From NCBI GenBank assembly GCA_021234155.1, contig JAJEKV010000537.1:62001-126000 (forward strand): a stretch of DNA of 64,000 nt, in the 5' to 3' direction. Below the pieces are notes generated by a model, which was not told the origin of the DNA, did no database searches, and saw nothing but the letters and a program-made list of their open reading frames with translations. Position numbers and translations under genes: made by a program. Origin of the DNA: Isoetes taiwanensis. Its lineage: Eukaryota; Streptophyta; Lycopodiopsida; Isoetales; Isoetaceae. Below, piece by piece: positions 11,930-22,835 of this stretch; position 1 is the first letter of the stretch, and every line of letters starts with the position of its first letter.

Positions 11930-13572
11930 TCAAAACCTTAGGGTAGTTGGTTTGTAGCGCTGATGGCGTGCATGTGCTTCCCTATTGGTTTATTATTTGA
12001 GTGCTCCATCTTTGTCGATATTGGTAAAGGCTGGAGGTACCTCGGATACACTGTACGAGCTTAGCGAAGTTGCATATGGTTTTTTCTTAAACTTAGGAGG
12101 CATGATAACCTCGATTTCATCGTCCAGTTTCTGCTTTCTCTTATGCATAGGATACCTTTGCTGCGTGTCCCTTTCTTCCAATTCCAAGGAATCGTTGAGA
12201 AACTTTCTAGGTCTTATTGTTTTTCGAATATCGAATTTGTTTTGGTGTTACCAAATTCCTGCTTAAGAGAAAGTGTGTTATCCTCAGCATACTTGCTGGT
12301 CATCTTGACCATGGTTTCCCGAACCTTCAAGTAGCCAATATAGGCTACTGCTCCAGCCCGCATACCCTCCGAATTCATCAATTTATGAAACTGATAAAAC
12401 CGGTACCTGGAAGACTTGTTGGGCCAGATTTTGTCAGTACTATTCATTATGTACCATACTGCCTGGTCATACCAGGTGATAGTGTCTTTGCAATTATTGA
12501 CTCGTTCCTGCCATACCTGTCGCAGCACTTGAAAAAAGGACAAAAAGTGCGCCAGATTTTCCTTGCATACAGATCATGTCTGCCCTCACTTGTCTTAGCC
12601 ATGTGGCCTTTTTGTCCGATATACATGCCATTATTCCGGTTACATTTTTTACCAAAGAACTGCGTGGTAAATGGCATGTTCAACACAATCCTATCAATTC
12701 TTTTGGTGAAGGTATCAGCATCCTTTAAGGATTGTTTTATTTCTTCCTCTGTAATCTTTGCACAAGCTTATGAAGGTGGTGCTATTGCTAGGGGCTTTTC
12801 CACCGAGATTATGTGTGTTCCAAAACCCTTGGTCACATTTGACACCTTGTAATTCTGCCAATCTTGCCGACAGTATGGGAAAATGATAACAATTGTAGAG
12901 AGTAAGCCTTTTGATATCATAGTTTTCGGATCGTCTGAACTTCACAGCCAATTACGGTTCCAATTCCTTAGTTGGCTCAAGTTCCAAAACTTAGTTCGCT
13001 CCTCTTGAACTGACATACTTATGTTGAATAGGCAATTATTCATTATCACATTACCTCTGGCTTCTTTTTGGGTTGTGTCACCTTTTTGGGTTTGTTGATG
13101 GGTGGATACATGACATTAAGACCATTTGCTTTCTGAATAGCAGTTACCCCTTTGACAAATGTAAGGATATCCTTGGCCTCATTAAGCTCAGCCTCATAGT
13201 AATTTCTTTGGCGACATGTTTGTAAACCTAAATCCACAATACTCATGCATGTAGGTATATCATTTTGAGTCTTGTTAATCCACGGAGACGGATCGAACAT
13301 ATTGTTCATTCCCAAGAAGGTAACTTCTGAGAAATGTCTCCATCTTCAAAGGCCAGCTTCCTTTTTGATGAAATACTTGTGCATTTCAGGTTTGATGATG
13401 CAACCAATCATTAGTTGCCCTGACCTTGTTGGGGGGCGGATCAGGTGTCTTTGCCATAGCCAAAGCTTGCAATATCAGGTACCAATCGGGGAGCATCCAT
13501 AAGAAGGCATTTGTAAAACTACCAAATCGAGGGGTTTAATGGTTCCTCCTCATTGATAGTATGTAAAGCTTC
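11930..13572 (-). pseudogene. ORF2 of unit 2, frame broken
   Basis: Collinear with 19012-20649 of unit 3. Long open pieces remain (12187-11993, 12543-12214 and 13315-13046), but they lie in different frames. The TGA stop at 11932-11930 and the TAG acceptor context at 13575-13573 are preserved. The frame is lost at several sites where unit 3 has CAG or CTG, for example 12046-12062 against unit 3 19120-19145, and 12930-12955 against 20009-20035. Protein of unknown function. Confidence 0.65.
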
Positions 13573-15066
13573 CTATAAAGACCATCGGAATATAAGTATC
13601 ATATACTTAAAAAATTGGATAAAGCCACGGACCTCATGCCCTTATTACAGATAATCAATTCATAAGCAGAATGTTTGCTATCAGTAATGCAAAAGGCTGC
13701 AAACTCCACTTTACATGTCATCTTTTTACACCTATGAACTGGACATGGTCCTTAAAATCCACAATGGTTCTACCATTGTTCTGAAATTAGAAATTATATA
13801 TTCGTTTCCCTTTTCGGTTCCCAGAACCTACTCCGAGATATCCATCCATACCATCACGGCATGTCAGGATTTATCAGATCTTGACCAAAGTCAAGAGAAT
13901 CCTAAGGACCAGTCCAGTTCCATTTTTAGTTAACCATTATTTCTATATCACATTCTATGTCCAAGACTTAAACAAGCAAAATTTTATCCCAAAAATTTGG
14001 ACGAGCCACAGTATATCGTGTGTTTCCATAAAATTCCAAATGCATATGCATCATTTCCTAGGCAACATTTTAGCTATGCCTATTGTACCATTTACCCTTT
14101 ACTATTGTTCCTTTTTAATTAACCATTTTTATCTCATATTCAATGTTCCAGATTGGAGCAGTTAGACCACTAAAATTTTATGCCAAACTAGAGCAAGGCC
14201 CTGGATACTAGGTGTCTCCATAAATCTCCTTTAAAAATTCAAAAAGCATATGCATCATTTCTAATGCAGTATACCATATAGCCCTTTTCCCCATGCATAG
14301 AATAAAGCATTTATGAATTCCCAATTATGGTGAACCCATTTCCAGAAATATTCCCAGTATTTATGCCATTTGTGATTATCCTACATACATCCCGAACTTT
14401 TCAGTTTCTTTTTATGTGCTTCACACCATATATCGTATGCTAAATATTCAGGAAAACAAGATTCTATGTCTTTGCGAATCCTGCAATCAGATCCATCTAT
14501 TTGAAGAGCATTCTATAATGCTACATGAATAAGCATACAATTACTATCAAGGATTCAATTACTGTATTATCAAACCAGCATATGCAAATGATAGACCTTC
14601 CATTAATCGATTATGTTCATGATAAATCACATTCAAAAACTTGCGTTATGGAATAAACCCATCATTTCTTGTCGAACATTCTGGAGCATATCCATTCATG
14701 TAATATATGCTAATGTCACACGTTTGAGAAACACTTACCAATATAGCGAAGCATATACTACTATTTTAAAAAAAAGGAAACAAATATCTCGTCACCCAAA
14801 ATGGCCACAATTGCAAGGCCCTTTGTGAAATCGATTCCCCATTCAAAACGAATTTGGAGGAGTTAGGCGGGTTACTGCGGTGAAACCATAGCAAATTAGC
14901 CTTAATCAGGGTAACAAACTAAGCCACTAGCAGGTAAGCTATCGTCTATACTCGGCTCTTCGCCCTTCACCAAATTAAAGACTGAAAAACCACTATTAAA
15001 CCGTTTTGATAATCGGTATGTGCTAAAAGTTGGCCCGAACTTTATAGCCATACAAACACTTTAATT
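13573..15066 (-). other. Spacer between ORF1 and ORF2, unit 2, probably intronic
   Basis: Equivalent to 20653-22157. AT-rich, with short frames on both strands and no recognised motif. It ends at a pyrimidine-rich TAG acceptor directly before ORF2. Confidence 0.4.
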
Positions 15067-15758
15067 TTACTTAACTACAAGGTTTAGAACAGCAGAAGAA
15101 GCCTGCTGAACCTGGTTTAACGCGATTGGATCGCTTTCATCCGGATCCAGCTCATAAGCTTGATTAAAATCCACTTGCTTTCGGCAAACCGGAGAATCAG
15201 CAATCTTTGGTAATCTCGGGGTTGGCCCTCTCCACCGCTAGTAGATTCTATTCCCAAGTTGCCCTTAAAGAAATTAGGTGAGCCGATTTTGCACGCCTTG
15301 GCACGGGTTTTGCCAATTAGATTAAATCTATGCACAATCTTTTCCAGGAACACCTTGCCTGGTTGAGCAATGTTTTCCCCTTCTGCTTTACATAGCGCCT
15401 TCAGATCCAGCCCGGCCTTATCAATCAAATCTAGCAATTTAGCTCTTGTAAAACCCCGGTTCTGTGTTCCATCCGGCCTCGGCATGGCCGGGGCAGCGTA
15501 TGTAAAGATGTGGCAAAGTAGAAAGAAATGGGTGTTCCCCTTGCCTATAAAGCCCCGACCAGTTCCAATCCTATGGAAGTTTCCCGAAAACATTCTAAAT
15601 AGAGCCCATATTTTTCTGTTATACCTTTTCCGCTGGCATGGTTCCTCCAGCCAGTTCGTTGCATGATGCCATTCACGGCAACATCCTATCCCTTGGATTG
15701 CTCTCATAACTGTTAGAGGCCTAATCGGAGCGCCTCCAGCGATCTTGCTATAACGCAT
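15067..15758 (-). pseudogene. ORF1 of unit 2, nearly intact, 3' end shifted
   Basis: From the ATG at 15758-15756 the frame stays open for over 200 codons and reproduces unit 3 ORF1 through GKVFLEKIVHRFNLIGK. It then diverges after CAG-type changes at 15280-15300 and 15190-15235 and leaves the ancestral frame before the homologous TAA at 15069-15067. The conserved middle block KAGLDLKALCKAEGENIA is intact. No known domain is recognised. Position upstream of ORF2 and RT on the same strand implies a shared element transcript. Confidence 0.7.
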
Positions 15759-16205
15759 GCATTAGGTCTTCAAAGCAAACCCTAGACTAATAGTACTCAC
15801 CCGATTATCGTGTATGTGTTCATCCACTTATTTGTTAATTCCTTACAAATAAACGTATTTTGTCATACTACCAAATTATCCATTGTTAGTAATTTCGGCC
15901 AGTACCTATGGCCATGTTTTCAATACCATAAAAATTGCACCATGCCCTTAGCACGGTCCTTTTGCATGTTAATTTTCTTTGGGTAGCAGTTCATGTTGCA
16001 GACCTTGAAAACCTGGTGCTCCTGCTTCATGGTCTTAAAGGGTCCTGTATTCCAATGTTAATTGCACTATTGTCAACATTTGTAAAATGCCTTACCTTTC
16101 AGGTGTGTATCTGCTGTTTATGGTTCAAACACCTAGTAGTTAGTCTCCGTTACTTAATCCTGTTATCTTAAGCTGTAAGACAAGGATCAAAACAAATTTC
16201 GTTTG

Positions 16206-16206
16206 G

Positions 16207-16241
<35 letters not shown>

Positions 16242-16242
16242 C
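16206..16242. repeat. (TA)n junction between units 2 and 3
   Basis: About 36 bases of alternating TA with one G lie exactly between the 3' end of unit 3 and the 5' end of unit 2 (minus-strand sense). Confidence 0.9.
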
Positions 16243-16393
16243 AAGTAAGCCCTACCTCCTTCCGGAAGGCAAGAGCTGGTCAAAATGTAGTAAAGGGGTG
16301 GGAGGGTCCCTATACTACATAGAGACCCTCCCTGCCCACTAAGCTTATTCATAGATGTCACTAGTGCAAATATCTATCACTGATCATGATCGA
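16243..16393 (-). other. 3' terminal region of the RT element
   Basis: Downstream of the RT stop the minus strand folds into a GGGAGGGTC/GGACCCTCCC stem-loop (about 16302-16333) and a CCTTCCGGAAGG hairpin (16258-16269). It then ends GGAGGTAGGGCTTACTTG before the TA tract. Structured 3' ends are what an RT would recognise on its template RNA; that role is inferred. Confidence 0.55.
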
Positions 16394-18511
16394 TCATTGA
16401 GTTTTAAGGACTCGAATAACAGCTGATAAGTCGAATTTCAAACCAGGGTAATTACCTATCTCCAGTGTTCTGTAGACAGCCCGTTCAATATCCATTTTCT
16501 TGAAGCCTTTTTTAATGAATGCTTGCATTAGCCTATACAAGTCCTCGGCGGTACCTGCGGGGGGTTGGTGTAATGCGTAAAGGTGCGGCATCACTGCTTG
16601 AGATGATTATATTTACGGCCCAATGATAAGGATGCGCAAGCATCGGCATGCACATACTTAGATATATGGAATGACAATTTCTCAGGTTTGTCATAATGAT
16701 ATGTTTGGAAAATTCCATGATACGGGTCCATGATGACAATGGTCATATTGAGGAAGTTGGCCCTCCTTCTCTGCTTTCGGTCCGGTGTAATTTCCCCAAT
16801 ACTCAGTTTCATCCTCAATCTTTAGGTAGTTCAGATTGTAAATTGTGCCTAATAAACTGTCATCAGCTTGAAGCCCAAGAGCTTTTCTAATGTAGGCATT
16901 ATTGACACTCAGTATGTCATCCATATACCGGGCTGGTGTGTCGAAGAAAGGCAGACTGACCTCATTGTACATGCCAACACATTACCAACACGAGAATAAA
17001 TTGCGCTCAAACCATGCGGTACAAATTGCACAAAGGCGGATTTCTTTGGAGAATCCCATGGGGATTCCTTTAGCCTGCCTCCATATCCTGTTGCCCATCT
17101 GTAAGAAGCAGTTTTGCAACAACCAGGAATTCATACTTACAAAAGCATTTTCATTGATGCAAACCCAATTATTACTTTCTGGTTTTTTGTGCCTCCATGT
17201 GACTTTAACTTGGCTGTTACTCCCAACTTTATACCACAGGTTATTGTTGGAGTATTTCTTATTTTGATACTTCCAAACACAAGAAATTATACTTTCCATC
17301 ACCCTACATATGCCGTCTTGCCCCTCGAGAGGGATATTCTCATAGCATTTGGTGACATCTGCCACAAACACATCCGTGATCCTTTGGGGTAGATTACATG
17401 CCACATCATATATGGAATTAATTATCCATGAAGCTCTAATCTTGTGCTTTTGGAACAGATTAATTTTAGCCAGCTTTTCTTCACAAATATTTGGCCATAA
17501 GTCACATAGATTGTTCAAGCAGGCTGCAACCAAGGATGCCAGTTGTGAAAAGATAGATTCATGCGCGCTAGTGATCCACCTGTAACTATTCTTGTGGGCT
17601 TTGAAGATGCCCAGCATATAGGGTAACTCCAATGTTTCCAAGGTCCAGTCATGTAGATAAGGTTGTATTTCCAGACTGATTTTATTTATCAACTCAAGCG
17701 GGCTGATTTCAATTGCATGGAAGTCACTACTATTTAGCCTGAGCAGGGCTTCATCCCTAATATGCTTCGGGCATATAAAAGAAGGATTATTAGCCGCCTT
17801 ATCGATTCCAGAAATGTAGAAATTTGTTACCAGCCAGTTTATGTTGCTTATTACTGTAACATCATTGATTGGAAATTTCTTTTGAACGTTTTTTCCTTTA
17901 ATATGCTTCTGGGCTAAGGAACAAGCCTTTCTCAACATTTCCTTTTTACACTCAGCAATAATCTGTTTATCAATATCATATGTATTGTGCTGGTGCACTG
18001 TAAAAAATTGCTCAATTGCCTTACTGATCTCAATTCTGAACTGCAGGCTGGTGAAAGGTCTGTCTGGTATGTGGTTGAGACCAATACCCAACCAACCCTT
18101 GAGGGCTTTGCTGTGGACCAGTTTTAGACTAGTTGTTCTAATGTGGCCAATCTCAGCACAGACATATTCCTTGAGAGATGGATTTGCGCAAGGGCATGGG
18201 GCTTCATAATCCTGAGCAAAAACCAATTTAGGTTTATACAGCATGCTTTTGAGGTTGGCATTGAATTTCCATCCGAAAATGGTATCCGACCACATTTTAT
18301 CTCCTGCCTCACCTAGATAGGTGATGAGCACATCCCTAAAGGCCTGCTTGAACCTAATCTTCTCCACACTTTTGGAGAAGAAATTGACATGTACAAATTT
18401 ACTTTTCTCATTTTCCTTAACTGTTACCAGTCTCCATTTGTTTTCAGCATCTTTGAGCAAGATCCTTTTTTTACTCTGTAAATTTAACATTTCAAAGCTT
18501 ACAGTTAACAT
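16394..18511 (-). pseudogene. Penelope/TERT-like reverse transcriptase, one in-frame stop between motifs B and C
   Basis: About 705 codons from ATG at 18511 to TGA at 16396-16394. The first 509 residues are open. Landmarks: Cys-x-Cys at 106-108, GHIRT at 122-126, LGIGLNHIP at 141-149 (RT N-terminal motif), KAHKNSYRWIT at 304-314 (fingers), ADVTKCYENIPL at 384-395 with catalytic Asp385 (motif A) and RQAKGIPMG at 478-486 (motif B). A TAA at 16984-16982 follows. The same frame continues with RYMDDILSVNN, the YxDD active site (motif C), then shifts before NFLNMTIVI and the thumb block KKGFKKMDIERAVY. The HK-R and GIPMG signatures and the N-terminal CxC...GLNHIP block point to the Penelope-like/TERT side of RTs, not LTR or LINE types. 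No GIY-YIG, AP endonuclease, RNase H or integrase is visible. The start could also be an exon boundary, since a TTACAG precedes SKKRILLKD. Confidence 0.85.
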
Positions 18512-19011
18512 GAGTTACTTGCTTGATGGACAAATTGAAACAATCTTACCACCCCCATTTATTTTTTTAAAAAAAAACTACCAGAATTTGATCTGCAGGA
18601 TACGGGCGTTGCCCTTGTATTTTTCTTTTAGGCTTAAAAGCCATTCTGATCTTGGCATAATAGCCGTAACCCTTTTGGTTTAATAACCTTAGGGAACTTC
18701 TGGAGGTCCAATGTTTTTATGGCATAATAGCCATAAAAATTTAGGCAACTCTGCCATACTCATGGCTCTCCTGGCTTAATTGGCAGGTAGTCATTTCTTA
18801 GCCACCAAAAGGTTTTCAACGGTTATCCTGTTAGGCCTATGACATTACATCCTAGGTTTTAATGACAGAAATTCCTATTATGCCGTTTCGGCCGAACAAA
18901 CTTAATTCATTCCCCAAAATGAGGATACATTAATATTTATGCCAGAAATCAAGTCAATGATTTAAAACCCAAAGTATAGGTTTAGAGAAATAATAAGTAC
19001 CTCGATTCATA
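18512..19011 (-). other. Spacer between ORF2 and RT, unit 3
   Basis: Holds an A/T-homopolymer stretch at 18557-18578 and the duplicated TATGGCATAATAGCC-like words near 18653 and 18716. There is no coding evidence. It could be an intron joining ORF2 to RT, since neither end forces a start codon. Confidence 0.4.
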
Positions 19012-20649
19012 TCAAAACCTTAGGGTAGTTGGTTTGACCGCAGTGGCCCGTGCATGTGCTTCCCCTATTGGTTTATTGACTGAGTGCTCCATGCTGTCGA
19101 TATTGGTAAGGCTGGAGGTACCTCCAGATACACCTGTACCAGAGCTTGAAGTTGCATATGGTTTTTTCTTAAACTTAGGAGGCATGATAACCTCGATTTC
19201 ATCGTCCAGTTTCTGCTTTCTCTTATGCATAGGATACCTTTGCTGCGTGTCCCTTTCTTCCAATTCCAAGGAATCGTTGAGAAACTTTCTAGGTCTTATT
19301 GTTTTTTCCAGAATATCAGCTGTTTTGGTGTTACCAAATTCCTGCTTAAGAGAAAGTGTGTTATCCTCAGCATACTTGCTGGTCATCTTGACCATGGTTT
19401 CCCGAACCTTCAAGTAGCCAATATAGGCTACTGCTCCAGCCCGCATACCCTCCGAATTCATCAATTTATGAAACTGATAAAACCGGTACCTGGAAGACTT
19501 GTTGGGCCAGATTTTGTCAGTACTATTCATTATGTACCATACTGCCTGGTCATACCAGGTGATAGTGTCTTTGCAATTATTGACTCCGTTCCTGCCATAC
19601 CTGTCGCAGCAGCACTTGAAAAAAGGACAAAAAGTGCGCCAGATTTTCCTTGCATACAGATCATGTCTGCCCTCACTTGTCTTAGCCATGTGGCCTTTTT
19701 GTCCGATATACATGCCATTATTCCGGTTACATTTTTTACCAAAGAACTGCGTGGTAAATGGCATGTTCAACACAATCCTATCAATTCTTTTGGTGAAGGT
19801 ATCAGCATCCTTTAAGGATTGTTTTATTTCTTCCTCTGTAATGCTGCACAAGCTTATGAGAACGCTGGTGCTAACCGGGGCCAGCACCCCGAGATTATGT
19901 GTGTTCCAAAACCCTTGGTCACATTTGACACCTTGTAATTCTGCCAATCTTGCCGACAGTATGGGAAAATGATAACAATTGTAGAGAGTAAGCCTTTTGA
20001 TATCATAGTTTTCCAGATCGTCCTGAACTTCCTGTAATTCTGGTTCCAATTCCTTAGTTGGCTCAAGTTCCAAAACTTCGTTCTGCTCCTCTTCAGACAG
20101 CATACTTATGTTGAATAGGCAATTATTCATTATCACATTCTGCTCTGGCTTCTTTTTGGGTTGTGTCACCTTTTTGGGTTTGTTGATGGGTGGATACATG
20201 ACATTAAGACCATTTGCTTTCTGAATAGCAGTTACCCCTTTGACAAATGTAAGGATATCCTTGGCCTCATTAAGCTCAGCCTCATAATGTGCTGCTGGCA
20301 GCATGTTGTAAACCTCGTCCACAATACTCATGCATGTAGGTATATCATTTTCAGTCTTGTTAATCCTGGAGACCAGATCGAACATATTGTTCATTCCCAA
20401 GAAGGTAACTACAGAAATGTCTCCATCTTCAAGGCCAGCTTCCTTTTTGATGAAATACTTGTGCATTTCAGGTTTGATGATGCAACCAATCATTAGTTGC
20501 ACAGCCTTGTTGGGGGGCCAGATCCGTGTGCTGCCATAGCCAAAGCTTGCAATATCCGTGTACCAATCAGGAGCATCCATAAGAGGCAGCTGTAAAACTA
20601 CCAAATCAGGGTTTAATGGTTCCTCCTCATTGATAGTATGTAAAGCTTC
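19012..20649 (-). CDS. ORF2 of unit 3: large protein of unknown function
   Basis: Open for about 545 codons to TGA at 19014-19012. The frame runs upstream past any ATG to GAAGCTTTACAT at 20649, immediately after TAG (20652-20650) preceded by a T-rich tract. The natural explanation is a spliced 3' exon with that TAG as acceptor. Visible features: an N-terminal block with W residues (DAPDWYTDIASFGYGSTRIW), a Lys/Pro-rich linker (NKPKKVTQPKKKP), a Glu-rich acidic segment (LELEPTKELEPELQEV), a Cys/His-rich block with FCPFFKCCCDRYGRN, and a basic tail (HKRKQK, KFKKKP) that could serve in nuclear import or RNA binding. I recognise no family. It lies between ORF1 and RT on the same strand. Conservation in three copies, with breaks mainly at CAG/CTG, supports a real gene. 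Confidence 0.7.
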   Translation of the reverse strand, partial: EALHTINEEEPLNPDLVVLQLPLMDAPDWYTDIASFGYGSTRIWPPNKAVQLMIGCIIKPEMHKYFIKKEAGLEDGDISVVTFLGMNNMFDLVSRINKTENDIPTCMSIVDEVYNMLPAAHYEAELNEAKDILTFVKGVTAIQKANGLNVMYPPINKPKKVTQPKKKPEQNVIMNNCLFNISMLSEEEQNEVLELEPTKELEPELQEVQDDLENYDIKRLTLYNCYHFPILSARLAELQGVKCDQGFWNTHNLGVLAPVSTSVLISLCSITEEEIKQSLKDADTFTKRIDRIVLNMPFTTQFFGKKCNRNNGMYIGQKGHMAKTSEGRHDLYARKIWRTFCPFFKCCCDRYGRNGVNNCKDTITWYDQAVWYIMNSTDKIWPNKSSRYRFYQFHKLMNSEGMRAGAVAYIGYLKVRETMVKMTSKYAEDNTLSLKQEFGNTKTADILEKTIRPRKFLNDSLELEERDTQQRYPMHKRKQKLDDEIEVIMPPKFKKKPYATSSSGTGVSGGTSSLTNIDSMEHSVNKPIGEAHARATAVKPTTLRF

Positions 20650-20668
20650 CTATAAAAGACCATCAGAA
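20650..20668 (-). other. Probable splice acceptor before ORF2
   Basis: The minus strand reads TCTTTTATAG then GAAGC. The TAG is in frame with ORF2 and would stop it, so the exon is only usable after splicing. The same arrangement is kept at 13573 in unit 2 and at 4819 in unit 1. Confidence 0.55.
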
Positions 20669-22157
20669 TATAAGTATCATATACTTAAAAAATTGGATAG
20701 AAGCCACCAGACCTCATGCCCTTATTACAGATAATCAATTCATAAGCAGAATGTTTGCTATCAGTAATGCAAAAGGCTGCAAACTCCACTTTACATGTCA
20801 TCTTTTTACACCTATGAACTGGACATGGTCCTTAAAATCCACAATGGTTCTACCATTGTTCTGAAATTAGAAATTATATATTCGTTTCCCTTTTCGGTTC
20901 CCAGAACCTACTCCGAGATATCCATCCATACCATCACGGCATGTCAGGATTTATCAGATCTTGACCAAAGTCAAGAGAATCCTAAGGACCAGTCCAGTTC
21001 CATTTTTAGTTAACCATTATTTCTATATCACATTCTATGTCCAAGACTTAAACAAGCAAAATTTTATCCCAAAAACTGGACCAGAGCCCTGTATATCAGG
21101 TGTTTCCATAAAATTCCAAATGCATATGCATCATTTCCTAGGCAACATTTTAGCTATGCCTATTGTACCATTTACCCTTTACTATTGTTCCTTTTTAATT
21201 AACCATTTTTATCTCATATTCAATGTTCCAGATTGGAGCAGTTAGACCACTAAAATTTTATGCCAAACTAGAGCAAGGCCCTGGATACTAGGTGTCTCCA
21301 TAAATCTCCTTTAAAAATTCAAAAAGCATATGCATCATTTCTAATGCAGTATACCATATAGCCCTTTTCCCCATGCATAGAATAAAGCATTTATGAATTC
21401 CCAATTATGGTGAACCCATTTCCAGAAATATTCCCAGTATTTATGCCATTTGTGATTATCCTACATACATCCCGAACTTTTCAGTTTCTTTTTATGTGCT
21501 TCACACCATATATCGTATGCTAAATATTCAGGAAAACAAGATTCTATGTCTTTGCGAATCCTGCAATCAGATCCATCTATTTGAAGAGCATTCTATAATG
21601 CTACATGAATAAACATACAATTACTATCAAGGATTCAATTACTGTATTATCAAACCAGCATATGCAAATGATAGACCTTCCATTAATCGATTATGTTCAT
21701 GATAAATCACATTCAAAAACTTGCAGTATGGAATAAACCCATCATTTCTTGTCTGAACATTCCTGGAGCATATCCATTCATGTAATATATGCTAATGTCA
21801 CACGTTTGAGAAACACTTACCCTGTATAGCAGAAAGCATATACTACTATTTTGCAAAAAAGGAAACAAATATCTCGTCACCCAAAATGGCCACAATTGCA
21901 AGGCCCTTTGTAGAAGTCAGATTCCCCATTCAAAACGAATTTGGAGGAGTTAGACGGGTTACCTGCAGTGAAACCATAGCAAATTAGCCTTAATCAGGGT
22001 AACAAACTAAGCCACTAGCAGGTAAGCTATCGTCTATACTCGGCTCTTCGCCCTTCACCAAATTAAAGACTGAAAAACCACTATTAAACCGTTTTGATAA
22101 TCAGCTGTGCTAAAAAGTTGAGAAACTGAACTTTATAGCCATACAAACACTTTAATT
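20669..22157 (-). other. Spacer between ORF1 and ORF2, unit 3, probably intron(s)
   Basis: AT-rich, with no frame on the minus strand that resembles a protein. The three units are almost identical here, so conservation is uninformative. Small exons could be hidden, but none can be supported. Confidence 0.45.
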
Positions 22158-22835
22158 TTACTTAACTACAAGGTTTAGAACAGCAGAAGAAGCCTGCTGA
22201 ACCTGGTTTAACGCGATTGGATCGCTTTCATCCGGATCCAGCTCATAAGCTTGATTAAAATCCACTTGCTCAGCTTCAGGAGAATCAGCAATGCTGGTAA
22301 TCTCAGGGTTGGCCCTCTCCCTGCTAGTAGATTCTATTCCCAAGTTGCCCTTAAAGAAATTCGTGACAGTGCCTGCCTTGGCCTGGGTTTTGCCAATTAG
22401 ATTAAATCTATGCACAATCTTTTCCAGAAACACCTTGCCTGGTTGAGCAATGTTTTCCCCTTCTGCTTTACATAGCGCCTTCAGATCCAGCCCAGCCTTA
22501 TCAATCAAATCTAGCAATTTAGCTCTTGTAAAACCCCGGTTCTGTGTTCCATCCGGCCTCGGCATGACCGGCAGGAGCAGCAAGATGTGGCAAAGTAGAA
22601 AGAAATGGGTGTTCCCCTTGCCTATAAAGCCCCGACCAGTTCCAATCCTATGGAAGTTTCCCGAAAACATTCTAAATAGAGCCCATATTTTTCTGTTATA
22701 CCTTTTCCGCTGGCATGGTTCCTCCAGCCAGTTCGTTGCATGATGCCATTCACGGCAACATCCTATCCCTTGGATTGCTCTCATAACTGTTAGAGGCCTA
22801 ATCGGAGCGCCTCCAACGATCTTGCTATTCTGCAT
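22158..22835 (-). CDS. ORF1 of unit 3: 225-residue protein of unknown function
   Basis: ATG at 22835-22833, TAA at 22160-22158. The N-terminal half is basic and aromatic, with CREWHHATNWLEEP at 27-40, CQRKRYNRKIWALFRMF at 41-57 and GTGRGFIGKGN at 65-75, followed by a short hydrophobic stretch (FFLLCHILLLL, 78-88). The central block KAGLDLKALCKAEGENIAQP (113-132) and KVFLEKIV (134-141) is the most distinctive part, because a similar block recurs in the 4.4-kb elements at 35840-35930 and 40384-40475. The C-terminal third is acidic (DESDPIALNQVQQ). First gene of the element. A Gag-like or nucleic-acid-binding role is possible from charge and position but not shown. No known domain recognised. 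Confidence 0.7.
   Translation of the reverse strand: MQNSKIVGGAPIRPLTVMRAIQGIGCCREWHHATNWLEEPCQRKRYNRKIWALFRMFSGNFHRIGTGRGFIGKGNTHFFLLCHILLLLPVMPRPDGTQNRGFTRAKLLDLIDKAGLDLKALCKAEGENIAQPGKVFLEKIVHRFNLIGKTQAKAGTVTNFFKGNLGIESTSRERANPEITSIADSPEAEQVDFNQAYELDPDESDPIALNQVQQASSAVLNLVVK

Larger units (their letters stand above)
9177..16205 (-). mobile_element. Retroelement unit 2, full length, head-to-tail with unit 3
   Basis: This 7.03-kb unit is collinear with unit 3 from the TCCAAACGAAATTTG 5' end (16205) through ORF1, spacer, ORF2 and RT to the 3' end GGAGGTAGGGCTTACTTG at about 9180-9197. Identity is very high apart from clustered changes at CAG/CTG. The 3' region contains a GGAGGGTC/GGACCCTCC stem-loop at about 9236-9266 and a CCTTCCGGAAGG hairpin at about 9193-9205. 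Tandem full-length copies joined only by (TA)n, without LTRs, resemble the head-to-tail copies known for Penelope-like elements. Confidence 0.8.

Noticed and set aside
19225-19972. Long plus-strand frames antisense to ORF2 (also 12217-12852)
   Set aside because: The minus-strand frame is longer, has a coherent protein texture and is preserved between breaks; the plus frames are its shadows.
19012-20649. GIY-YIG endonuclease in ORF2, suggested by GMYIGQKG
   Set aside because: The spacing and the accompanying Arg/Glu/Asn residues of the GIY-YIG fold are not seen; a single YIG is not enough.
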